16,654 nucleotides of DNA from Clostridia bacterium (GTDB lineage: Bacteria > Bacillota > Clostridia > Oscillospirales > Oscillospiraceae): positions 1 through 16,654 of the forward strand of contig JAGKTU010000047.1 in NCBI GenBank assembly GCA_021153265.1, in the 5' to 3' direction. Every line of letters begins with the position of its first letter. Position 1 is the stretch's first letter. Positions 1 through 7,097 of this stretch are shown one piece after another. The translations under genes were made by a program, and so were the position numbers. The notes below the pieces were generated by a model that saw nothing but the letters and a program-made list of their open reading frames with translations, did no database searches and was not told where the DNA came from.

Positions 1-680
1 GCCGCCATCTCCAGCGCCTGTACCAAACTCTGCGCCACTTCTTCCACCTGTGCCCGCATCGGCTGGTCTCCCACTTTCAAAGAGCATATGCCCGCCAAAA
101 CCGGTGAAACATAGGTAATCTCACCATTTTCGCGGAATTTCAGCAACCGTCCGCCCACATTCAAGCAGCCGGTGCGGGTGATAACCCCATCTTCGATCAG
201 CGCCAGATTGGCTGTGCCGCCGCCGATGTCCATATGCAGCACCGTCTTTCCCGACTGTGCGGAAAAGTCCACCGCACCGGCGCCCTTGGCAGCCAGCACA
301 CTTTCCAGATCCGGCCCCGCTGTTGCCACCACGAAGTCCCCGGCATAACCGCTGAGCTGCGACAATACCGCCCGGGCATTCTCCTTCCGGCTGGTCTCCC
401 CGGTGATGATGATGGCGCCGGTGTCCACATCCTCCCGGCGAATTCCTGCCCGAAGGTATTCCTCATCCACCAGTTTCCGAAGTGCCTGTGCATCCACTAT
501 CGCCTCATCCAGCAGAGGCGTGAAGTGAACCTGCCCCTTGTACAGCACCTGCCGCCGGGTAATATCCATCTCCGGCACGGAAAAACTGCCTGCCCGGTTT
601 TCGATCGCCAGCCGGGACACGATCAGCTGCGTGGAGGTGGTCCCCACGTCCAGCCCCACGCTCAGTAGCGTTTCAGGCAT
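1..680 (-). CDS. eutA: EutA, ethanolamine ammonia-lyase reactivating factor (partial, N-terminal 226 residues)
   Basis: The minus strand is open from an ATG at 680 to the left edge and gives about 226 residues, so the C-terminal half is missing from the window. EutA is an actin/Hsp70-fold ATPase that swaps damaged cobalamin out of ethanolamine ammonia-lyase (EutBC). The N-terminus carries the phosphate-binding motif VGLDVGTTSTQLIVSR (residues 7-22), followed by segments that match my memory of EutA: FSVPEMDI, HFTPLLDEA, IIITGETSRKENA, ATAGPDLES, and a second ATPase motif LHMDIGGGTANLALIEDG near residues 147-164. The start overlaps the end of the upstream alcohol dehydrogenase by 8 bp (673-680). 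An AGAGGT ribosome binding site lies inside that gene, which suggests translational coupling. In known eut operons eutB and eutC often follow; here that is inferred, because they would lie beyond the window. Confidence 0.93.
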   Translation of the reverse strand, partial: MPETLLSVGLDVGTTSTQLIVSRLAIENRAGSFSVPEMDITRRQVLYKGQVHFTPLLDEAIVDAQALRKLVDEEYLRAGIRREDVDTGAIIITGETSRKENARAVLSQLSGYAGDFVVATAGPDLESVLAAKGAGAVDFSAQSGKTVLHMDIGGGTANLALIEDGVITRTGCLNVGGRLLKFRENGEITYVSPVLAGICSLKVGDQPMRAQVEEVAQSLVQALEMA

Positions 681-1755
681 GTCCCGTTACCTCTTCGAGA
701 ATCCGCCGCACCAGAAAATCCTCCACGATCATGGGATTGGTCTTGCAGCAAGGGTCTGCCAGAGTGGCCTTCACGATCTCCCCGGTGTTTGCCCAAACTT
801 CCCGGGGCGAAACCCCCGCCTGCGACAGGGTTTCGGGCAGCCCCAGCTCCCGACGCAGACGAATCAGACCGTTCTTCAGATTTCGCAGGGCAATCGTGTC
901 CGCACTGCCCCCCAGGCCGCTTAAGCGCGCCAATTGGGCATATTTCGCCCCTGCCACATGGGCATTGCAGCTGATCACCGCAGGAAGTAAAATGGCATTG
1001 AGCCGCCCGTGGGGAACATGGAACAGTCCTCCCAACGCATGAGCCATGGCATGGCACAACCCCAGCCCGGCCTGAGAGAAGGCCACCCCGGCCATGGTGG
1101 CCGCCAGATGGACTTTCAGCCGCACCTCCTGCCGCCCGGCATAGGAAGCCGGCAGATTGGCATAGGCCGCTGAAAACGCCTCTCTTGCAAAGCTGTCGGA
1201 GATGACCCCGGCATTTTTCGCCACATAGGCCTCCAGCGCATGGGTCAGCACATCAAACCCCGTGTCCGCAATCAAAGATTTAGGGAGCGCCTGCAGCAAA
1301 TCGCTGTCCAGAATCGCCACATCCGGCCGCAGCCGCGCATCTACCAGAGGATGCTTGACCTTTTCATGGGTCAGAATCGCAAAATCCGTCACCTCCGACC
1401 CCGAGCCGGAGGTAGTGGGAATCGCCACCAAGGGACACTCCAGCTTTGCAAAATAGGCCATGGCCTTGGCGCAGTCCATGGCGCTTCCGCCGCCCAGCGC
1501 CACGATCAAGTCCGGGCTGAAGGCTTTTAATTTCGCTGTCCCCTCCGCCGCCAGCGCAACCGTAGGGTCCGGCTGAACGTCTGAGAAATATTCGACATAT
1601 TCCGCTCCCGACGCCTGCGCCACCTGCCGCGCCACGCCGTTTTCCATGAAGAATGGGTCTGTCACCAAAAACAGCCGCTTTCCATGCATATTTTCCAGAG
1701 CCTGCACCGCGCCAGCCCCGGAATAAATTTTCGTCTTACAGGAGAATACCTCCAT
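673..1755 (-). CDS. eutG: Iron-containing alcohol dehydrogenase, EutG/PduQ type
   Basis: This 360-residue protein belongs to the group III iron-dependent alcohol dehydrogenases. In ethanolamine or propanediol catabolism these reduce acetaldehyde or propionaldehyde to the alcohol and regenerate NAD+. The nucleotide-binding motif GGGSAMD is at residues 88-94, and the family signature TTSGSGSEVTDFAIL is near 114-128. The predicted iron ligands are Asp168 and His172 (GFDVLTHALEAY), His235 (GLCHAMAHALGG) and His249 (PHGRLNAILLP), so the metal site looks complete. The start at 1755 has an AGGCGGTG-like ribosome binding site about 8 nt upstream. The 8-bp overlap with eutA argues for the ethanolamine role (EutG) over a stand-alone fermentative enzyme, but sequence alone cannot separate EutG from PduQ-like relatives. 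It appears to be the first gene of a leftward operon. I found no confident promoter for it. Confidence 0.9.
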   Translation of the reverse strand: MEVFSCKTKIYSGAGAVQALENMHGKRLFLVTDPFFMENGVARQVAQASGAEYVEYFSDVQPDPTVALAAEGTAKLKAFSPDLIVALGGGSAMDCAKAMAYFAKLECPLVAIPTTSGSGSEVTDFAILTHEKVKHPLVDARLRPDVAILDSDLLQALPKSLIADTGFDVLTHALEAYVAKNAGVISDSFAREAFSAAYANLPASYAGRQEVRLKVHLAATMAGVAFSQAGLGLCHAMAHALGGLFHVPHGRLNAILLPAVISCNAHVAGAKYAQLARLSGLGGSADTIALRNLKNGLIRLRRELGLPETLSQAGVSPREVWANTGEIVKATLADPCCKTNPMIVEDFLVRRILEEVTGHA

Positions 1756-1886
1756 TTACCCACCGCCTTTTCACAGCCAGTATTCCCCAAGCGGAGGGAA
1801 ATCATGTATGGAAGAGGAAAAAAGATGGGCAATTGTGAACGCAACGTAAATTTTCTGCCAACTGCCAAAAACCACCAAGGGAGTGC

Positions 1887-1914
1887 TTGTCATTTTATCC
1901 TGCCGTGATATAAT
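1887..1914 (+). promoter_or_regulatory. Promoter of the lipid kinase/Nudix operon
   Basis: A -35 box TTGTCA (1887-1892) and a perfect -10 box TATAAT (1909-1914) are separated by 16 bp. A TGA just before the -10 makes it an extended -10 promoter. It lies 32 bp upstream of the lipid kinase start. Confidence 0.8.
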
Positions 1915-1946
1915 GTTGATAATCTAAACAAGTTGAGGATCTTTCT

Positions 1947-2846
1947 ATGAAAAAAATGCTCTTTATCATGAATCCCTTCGCCGGTCAGCGCAAGGCCAAC
2001 CGCTGCCTTGCCGAGATCATCACCGTCTTTAACCGTGCGGATTACGAGGTCATCATCCACATGACCGCCGGTTCCGGCGATGCCACCCGTATTGCCCGGG
2101 AGAAGGCTGCGGAAGTAGATGTGATCGTCTGCTGCGGCGGCGACGGCACCTTCAACGAGACGGTTTCCGGTATTCTTGCCTCTGGTGTGGACGTTCCCGT
2201 TGGCTATATCCCTGCCGGCACCACCAACGACTTTGCCTCCAGCCTGAAGCTGCCCACCAATCCTCTGGCTGCCGCCCAGCACATCGCCGAGGGCGAGCCG
2301 GTGGCCTATGACATCGGCTCTTTCGGCGGCCGGTACTTTACCTATGTGGCCTCTTTCGGCGCCTTCACCAAGTCCAGCTACGCCACTCCCCAGAGTGTAA
2401 AGAACGCCCTTGGCCATACCGCCTACGTCCTCAGCGGCATCTCTGAGCTGACCCAGATCCGCAAAGAGCATGTGCGGCTGGAAATGGCCGACCGGGTGGT
2501 GGAAGACGACTTCATCTTCGGTGCCATCTGCAATTCCACCTCCGTGGGCGGCATTCTGACTCTGGATCCCAAGGTGGTGGATATGTCCGACGGCAAATTC
2601 GAGGTGATGATGGTCCGCGCGCCCAAGTCTCTGGCTGAGATCACCGAGTGCATTCAGGCTCTGCAGAGTCAGAAGTACAACTGCAACATGATCACCTTCT
2701 GCTCCACGGACAAAATCACCATCATCTCCGACCCCAAGATGTCCTGGACTTTGGACGGCGAGCACGAGCCGGGTCACGAGGAAGTTGTGGTGGAGAACAA
2801 GCATCTGGCCATCCGCCTCATGCGCAAGGTAACGCCCAATGCATAA
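1947..2846 (+). CDS. Diacylglycerol kinase catalytic-domain (YegS/DagK/BmrU-family) lipid kinase
   Basis: The 299-residue soluble protein has the DAGK catalytic fold. The nucleotide-binding motif GGDGTFNE is at residues 64-71 and PAGTTNDFA at 89-97. The second-domain signature LDPKVVDMSDGKFEV is at 206-220 and the family DGE triad at 270-272. Such enzymes phosphorylate diacylglycerol or a related lipid, often to return diacylglycerol to phosphatidic acid in Gram-positive membranes. Which lipid this one uses cannot be told from sequence, so no gene symbol is given. The start at 1947 follows a GAGG ribosome binding site 8 nt upstream. Its last 8 bp overlap the next gene, so the two are probably translated as a coupled pair. 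Confidence 0.9.
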   Translation: MKKMLFIMNPFAGQRKANRCLAEIITVFNRADYEVIIHMTAGSGDATRIAREKAAEVDVIVCCGGDGTFNETVSGILASGVDVPVGYIPAGTTNDFASSLKLPTNPLAAAQHIAEGEPVAYDIGSFGGRYFTYVASFGAFTKSSYATPQSVKNALGHTAYVLSGISELTQIRKEHVRLEMADRVVEDDFIFGAICNSTSVGGILTLDPKVVDMSDGKFEVMMVRAPKSLAEITECIQALQSQKYNCNMITFCSTDKITIISDPKMSWTLDGEHEPGHEEVVVENKHLAIRLMRKVTPNA

Positions 2847-3309
2847 TTCCACCCTGTGCTACATTACCCGGGGCAGCGATGTGCTGATGCTCCACCGGGT
2901 GAAGAAGAAAAATGACGTCAATCAGGACAAGTGGATCGGCATCGGCGGCAAATTCGAGGCCGACGAGACCCCCGACGAGTGCCTGCTCCGGGAAGCGCAG
3001 GAAGAAACCGGCCTTACTTTGACCAGTTGGAAATGCCGTGGCGTGGTGACGTTTCTCACCAACGGCCCTTGGGATGGGGAATACATGTACCTGTTCACCG
3101 CCGACGGCTTCGAGGGCGAACTGAAAGAGTGCGACGAAGGTGACCTCCAGTGGGTCAGCCGGGAATTTCTCGATCAGCTCCCCAAATGGGAGGGCGACCA
3201 GATCTTTCTGGACTTACTGTGGCAGGATGCTCCCTTTTTCCTGCTGAAGCTGCGCTATGAGGGCGACAAATTAGTGGAAGCCGTGCTGAACGGCGAGAAG
3301 ATCCGATAA
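2839..3309 (+). CDS. Nudix hydrolase, MutT/8-oxo-dGTP diphosphatase-like
   Basis: This 156-residue protein has a complete Nudix box at residues 37-59 fitting Gx5Ex7REUxEExGU: Gly37, Glu43, Arg51-Glu52, Glu55-Glu56 and Gly58-Leu59. These residues coordinate the metal that cleaves a nucleoside diphosphate linked to another group. The preceding DKWIGIGGKFE and the overall length resemble the 8-oxo-dGTP/MTH1-like branch, which cleans oxidised nucleotides. Nudix substrates are hard to predict, so that is only a leaning. The start codon sits inside the end of the lipid kinase gene (2839-2846), sharing the bases ATGCATAA. There is no link between the two functions that I can name. Confidence 0.88.
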   Translation: MHNSTLCYITRGSDVLMLHRVKKKNDVNQDKWIGIGGKFEADETPDECLLREAQEETGLTLTSWKCRGVVTFLTNGPWDGEYMYLFTADGFEGELKECDEGDLQWVSREFLDQLPKWEGDQIFLDLLWQDAPFFLLKLRYEGDKLVEAVLNGEKIR

Positions 3310-3315
3310 ACAAGC

Positions 3316-3350
3316 ACCCGGACATTCCCATGAATGTCCGGGTAATTTTT
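3316..3350 (+). terminator. Rho-independent terminator after the Nudix gene
   Basis: A perfect 12-bp stem pairs ACCCGGACATTC (3316-3327) with 3332-3343 across a CCAT loop, followed by AATTTTT. It begins 6 bp after the Nudix stop codon. Confidence 0.92.
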
Positions 3351-3395
3351 CGTACAAATTTTCCATCCCCCTCTTCCTTTTTCAGCGAATCTATG

Positions 3396-3401
3396 TATAA
3401 T
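3396..3401 (+). promoter_or_regulatory. Probable -10 element for the ROK kinase gene
   Basis: A perfect TATAAT lies 33 bp upstream of the ROK kinase start, preceded by TG. I see no convincing -35 box at the expected distance, so only the -10 is called. Confidence 0.55.
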
Positions 3402-3434
3402 AAATGCATACCATCTTTTTAGGAGGAATTACCT

Positions 3435-4379
3435 ATGAAATACGGTTTTGGCATCGATCTGGGCGGCACCACCGTCAAGATCGCATATTTCGATGAGACC
3501 GGCAAGATGCTGGACAAGTGGGAAATCCCCACCGTCAAGGACAATGGCGGCGCCCAGATCCTGCCCGACATCGCTGCTTCCATCAAGCAGTACATGGAAA
3601 AGAACGCCATCGCGGCTGACTCCATTCTGGGTCTCGGCATCGGCGTTCCCGGCCCTGTTGACTCCAAGGGCGTGGTGAACAAGTGCGTCAACTTAGGTTG
3701 GGGCGTGTTCAACATCACCAAGGAGCTGTCCGACCTCACCGGCTTCCCCGTGAAGGCAGGTAACGATGCAAACGTGGCTGCTCTGGGCGAATTCTGGAAG
3801 GGCGGCGGTCAGGACTGCGACAACATGATCTTCGCCACTCTGGGTACCGGTGTCGGCGGCGGCATCATCATCGAAGGTAAACTCCTCCACGGCGCCCATG
3901 GCGCCGGTGCAGAGATCGGCCACATGGTTCTCAACCGCAACGAGACCGAGAAGTGCGGCTGCGGCAAGCGCGGCTGCGTGGAGCAGTACTGCTCCGCCAC
4001 CGGCATCGTCATGCTGGCTAAGCGCCATCTGGCAGCTGTGGAAGCCGACTCTTCCCTCCGCGCGCTGGATAACATGACCTGCAAGGACATCTTCGACGCT
4101 GGCAAGGCCGGCGACAAGGTGGCTCTGGAGGTTCTGGATCAGTACTACGCTCTGCTGGGCGAGTTCCTGGGCAGCCTCTGCAGCGTCATCGACCCCGAGA
4201 TCGTGGTTCTGGGCGGCGGCGTCAGCAAGGCCGGCGACATCCTGCTGCGCGGTGTGGAGCCTTACTTCCGCAAGTACGTCTTCCACGGTGTCACCGCCAA
4301 GTTCACCCTGGCTTCCCTGGGCAACGATGCCGGTGCCTACGGCGCATTCAAGCTGGCTGTGGATGCCTTCGGCGCATAA
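3435..4379 (+). CDS. ROK-family sugar kinase, probable glucokinase
   Basis: This 314-residue cytosolic kinase transfers phosphate from ATP to a hexose, most likely glucose, feeding glycolysis. The N-terminal phosphate motif DLGGTTVK is at residues 8-15. The catalytic Asp111 is in GNDANVAALGE. The ROK glycine-rich motif TLGTGVGGGII is at 135-145. The zinc site is intact, with EIGHM (His163) and CGCGKRGCVEQY (Cys174, Cys176, Cys181). There is no N-terminal helix-turn-helix, so this is an enzyme and not a ROK repressor such as NagC or XylR. AGGAGG (3421-3426) lies 8 nt before the start. The gene is monocistronic, with terminators on both sides. Glucokinase is the usual assignment for this architecture; N-acetylmannosamine or fructose kinases are alternatives. 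Confidence 0.9.
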   Translation: MKYGFGIDLGGTTVKIAYFDETGKMLDKWEIPTVKDNGGAQILPDIAASIKQYMEKNAIAADSILGLGIGVPGPVDSKGVVNKCVNLGWGVFNITKELSDLTGFPVKAGNDANVAALGEFWKGGGQDCDNMIFATLGTGVGGGIIIEGKLLHGAHGAGAEIGHMVLNRNETEKCGCGKRGCVEQYCSATGIVMLAKRHLAAVEADSSLRALDNMTCKDIFDAGKAGDKVALEVLDQYYALLGEFLGSLCSVIDPEIVVLGGGVSKAGDILLRGVEPYFRKYVFHGVTAKFTLASLGNDAGAYGAFKLAVDAFGA

Positions 4380-4393
4380 GTTTTTCCATAACA

Positions 4394-4425
4394 AAGACGG
4401 ACATCCTTCTGGATGTCCGTCTTTT
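4394..4425 (+). terminator. Rho-independent terminator after the ROK kinase gene
   Basis: A perfect 13-bp stem (4394-4406 with 4411-4423) has a TTCT loop and a short T-run. It starts 15 bp after the stop codon. The T-run is only four bases, so some read-through into the next small ORF is possible. Confidence 0.85.
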
Positions 4426-4472
4426 CGTATGCTTTCGTCAAAACTTCAAATACTACTTCCGGAGGGATCGCT

Positions 4473-4574
4473 ATGAAAGAAGACGAAAAGAAACCCATCA
4501 GCTGGGAGATCAAAGACCCCAAGCCCCCGGTGGTTCGATCCGGCCGGATGGAAGACCGGAGATTCCATGCCTGA
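4473..4574 (+). CDS. Small hypothetical protein, 33 residues
   Basis: An ATG at 4473 opens a 33-codon frame ending in TGA at 4572-4574. It is preceded by GGAGGG (4461-4466) at an ideal 6-nt spacing. The product starts MKEDEKKPISWEIKDPKPPV and ends RRFHA. It is very charged, proline-containing, without a membrane segment, and likely unstructured. I do not recognise it. It sits between the ROK kinase terminator and a bidirectional terminator that begins 5 bp after its stop, which is the layout of a real short gene. I see no clear promoter, so it may depend on read-through from the kinase gene. Conservation of the frame would be needed to be sure. Confidence 0.5.
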   Translation: MKEDEKKPISWEIKDPKPPVVRSGRMEDRRFHA

Positions 4575-4578
4575 AGGC

Positions 4579-4608
4579 AAAAGCCCAGAGTGTTCGCTCT
4601 GGGCTTTT
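4579..4608. terminator. Bidirectional terminator between the small ORF and the GH3 gene
   Basis: A perfect 12-bp stem pairs AAAAGCCCAGAG (4579-4590) with CTCTGGGCTTTT (4597-4608) around a TGTTCG loop. The A-run and T-run at its two ends let it serve both the rightward small ORF and the leftward coaBC-GH3 operon, whose last stop codon is at 4612-4614. Confidence 0.85.
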
Positions 4609-4611
4609 GAT

Positions 4612-7086
4612 TCATTTGCAGAGATATTCTCTCTGGGTGGGACTATCCAGGATCGCACGGATCATATTGGCGCAGCAGCGGCGGATGTCTTCCTCGCTGA
4701 TCTTACCGGAACGCAGACCCCGGAGGATCTGGCCCTTAAAGCTGGCGCCGCCGGGCATGATCAGATCGTTTCCGGCGCTCATGCACAGATCGTTTCTGCC
4801 CTGACCTGGATTGGTGGAGAACCAGTCGGTCATCACCACGCCATCAAAGCCCCATTCGTTACGCAGCACCTTGGTGCAAAGATCGTAGCTGTTGGGGGTG
4901 TATACACCGTTGACCAGATTGTAGCTGGTCATGATGCTCTTGGCGCCGCCCTCCCGGACGGTCAGTTCGAAGGCCCGGAGGTAGATTTCCCGGAGGGTCC
5001 GCTCAGACAGGCGGCTGTCGCTGAATGTCCGCTGATCCTCCTGATTGTTGCAGGCGAAGTGCTTCACGGTGACGTAGTAGCCCTTCTCCTGCTGAACACC
5101 CCGGGTAATGGCGGCAGCCATCAGGCCGGTGAGCCGGGGATCTTCGGAGTAGTATTCAAAGTTTCTGCCGCACAGAGGATTGCGGTGGATGTTGATGGCT
5201 GGAGCAAGCCAGTAGGTGCAGCCGTATTCCTCCATCTCCCGGAAGATGGCGTTACCCACCTGCTCCATCAGCTCCGTATTCCAGCTCTGAGCCAGCGCCG
5301 CGGTGACAGGGAAGGCGGTGGTATACTGATACAGCACCCGATCCTTCTCCGGATCACCCACCAGGAACTTCTTGACAAATCCCGGCAGGGCATCAAAGGT
5401 GGACATAGCCAGCTCCACGGCCTTGATCTTTCCGTCCTTGGAGATGGTCGACTTCTTCTGGATGCGAAGACCGGCAGGACCGTCGCACAGGGCCACATTG
5501 GCAAGCCCCCGATCCCAGAATTTAGAGGTGGTATTGCCCACAGAACCGGGCAGATGGAACTTCTTTTCGCCGCCGAAGAATCCGATACCCACCACAATAT
5601 CCACCATTTCTTTCACCGTCAGAGTATCCAGAATGGCTTTTACATCCGCATCCTCCCGGACAGGGGGCGTCTGGTAGGTGTAAGTGACGGTGGGAATGTC
5701 TTTGGCGGTAACACTCAGCCGGGGCAGCCCCTCGGCAATGGGCTCATAACTCTGAACAGGAGCATCCATTTCCTGCAAAGACTGCTGCAAGGGGCAAATG
5801 TGCTCATGCCGGGACACGATGATCTCACTTTCAATGGTAACCGCACCCACCACAGTGGTATTCCGGGAGGAATTGCCCAGCCGGAGGATGTAGTCGCCGG
5901 CTTCCAGCACGAAGGTTGCATCGGATTCCCGGTAGCTGGCAACAGCCGCCATGGGGAAGGTCAATGTCACGACCTGCTGCTCACCCGGTGCCAAAACGTC
6001 AGTCTTGGCGAAGGCCATCAGGGACTGATACTCCTTCTGAAGTCTTCCCCCGGGTGCGGATACATAAAGCTGAGCCACTTCCTTGCCGGAGTGAACTTCA
6101 CCCACATTTTTCACCGTGGCCTTCACGGTGATTTCGCCGTTTTCTGCCATGACGCCGGCGGAGTGGATGGTAAAATCGGTATAGCTCAAGCCAAAGCCAA
6201 AAGGATAGGCAGGTTCTTCCCCGAACGTGTCAAAATAGCGGTAGCCAACGAAGATACCTTCCCGGTACTCCGCCACTTTAGGATTCCCGTCCATGGAGCT
6301 GTAATTTGCGCCGAAGGGGATCTGGTCATAAGACTTTGCCCAAGTATCCGTCAGCTTGCCGGAGGGAGTGACCTTACCGCTCAGCACATCGGCAAAGGCC
6401 TGACCGCCTTCCGTACCCAGCTGGCACAGATAGATAATCGCATTGATGCCGGGAATTTCGTCCACAAAGGACATATCGATGGAGCTTCCGCAATTGATGG
6501 CCAGCACGAATTTGTCATAATGGGCGGCGCAGAATCGGATGGCCTCCTTTTCCACGTCGGTCAAGCAAAAATCGCCCTTTTCCACCTTCCGGTCGCCGCC
6601 CTCACCGGCCTGCCGGCTGATAACGTAGACGCATTGGTCGGTGTCGCTGAGGCGCACATCCTCCTCGGTGATGGCAGGGCCGCCGGGAGAACGGAAATTG
6701 TCGAAGAGCATCTGCATGATGGAGTTGGGCTTGAAGATATTCAGCCGCTTCCGCTTTTCTACTTTGTAGGCTTCTTTCTCCTGCTCATAGCTCTCTTCAA
6801 ATTTTGCGATCCAATTCCGGGTGCTGATATCGAAGCCCCGGTTTTCCATGCCCTCCAGAATGGAGACGGAGTGCCGCTCGTTGACCTCGCCGGAGCCGGT
6901 GCCGCCCTTGATGGTCATGGACGCACCCGGACCGTAGAGGGCGATTTTTTTGTGAGCAAAGGGCAGCGCACCGTCATTTTTCAGCAGCACCATGCCCTCG
7001 CAGGCGGCCTCGTAGGCAACTTGGCGGTTATCCAGCTCCCGTTGATTGGGCGTATCGTCAAATCTGGCTTTGGTGAAGCAATTCAT
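4612..7086 (-). CDS. Glycoside hydrolase family 3 beta-glucosidase with swapped domain order
   Basis: This 824-residue protein has GH3 modules in the reverse of the usual order. Residues 1-300 resemble the GH3 C-terminal alpha/beta-sandwich domain (EGMVLLKNDGALPF, GTGSGEVNERHSV, and GYRYFDTFGEEPAYPFGFGLSYTDF at the end). Residues about 315-405 form the fibronectin-III-like domain. Residues about 485-815 form the TIM-barrel catalytic domain with LCDGPAGLR (533-541), KHFACNNQE (675-683) and WGFDGVVMTDW (745-755), where Asp754 is the expected nucleophile. Family members release terminal beta-linked glucose or related sugars from oligosaccharides. No signal peptide is present, so it should act on imported oligosaccharides in the cytosol. 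Its AAGGAGG ribosome binding site overlaps the coaBC stop codon, so it is probably the second gene of that operon. This permuted order is known in clostridial GH3 enzymes; the exact sugar is not predictable here. Confidence 0.93.
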   Translation of the reverse strand: MNCFTKARFDDTPNQRELDNRQVAYEAACEGMVLLKNDGALPFAHKKIALYGPGASMTIKGGTGSGEVNERHSVSILEGMENRGFDISTRNWIAKFEESYEQEKEAYKVEKRKRLNIFKPNSIMQMLFDNFRSPGGPAITEEDVRLSDTDQCVYVISRQAGEGGDRKVEKGDFCLTDVEKEAIRFCAAHYDKFVLAINCGSSIDMSFVDEIPGINAIIYLCQLGTEGGQAFADVLSGKVTPSGKLTDTWAKSYDQIPFGANYSSMDGNPKVAEYREGIFVGYRYFDTFGEEPAYPFGFGLSYTDFTIHSAGVMAENGEITVKATVKNVGEVHSGKEVAQLYVSAPGGRLQKEYQSLMAFAKTDVLAPGEQQVVTLTFPMAAVASYRESDATFVLEAGDYILRLGNSSRNTTVVGAVTIESEIIVSRHEHICPLQQSLQEMDAPVQSYEPIAEGLPRLSVTAKDIPTVTYTYQTPPVREDADVKAILDTLTVKEMVDIVVGIGFFGGEKKFHLPGSVGNTTSKFWDRGLANVALCDGPAGLRIQKKSTISKDGKIKAVELAMSTFDALPGFVKKFLVGDPEKDRVLYQYTTAFPVTAALAQSWNTELMEQVGNAIFREMEEYGCTYWLAPAINIHRNPLCGRNFEYYSEDPRLTGLMAAAITRGVQQEKGYYVTVKHFACNNQEDQRTFSDSRLSERTLREIYLRAFELTVREGGAKSIMTSYNLVNGVYTPNSYDLCTKVLRNEWGFDGVVMTDWFSTNPGQGRNDLCMSAGNDLIMPGGASFKGQILRGLRSGKISEEDIRRCCANMIRAILDSPTQREYLCK

Positions 7087-7097
7087 GGCGTTCCTCC

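Noticed and set aside
1804..1908. A 34-codon frame with a GGAGGG ribosome binding site upstream of the lipid kinase
   Set aside because: It overlaps the lipid kinase promoter, including -35 and extended -10, would need a transcript starting upstream of it that I cannot see, and lies in the eutG leader; likely chance.
1756..1946. Possible EutV/EutW antiterminator or riboswitch in the eutG leader
   Set aside because: Only a weak TTCCC/GGGAA hairpin and a CTGCCAA tandem 7-mer (1855-1868) are visible; no paired antiterminator motif or T-tract terminator was found.
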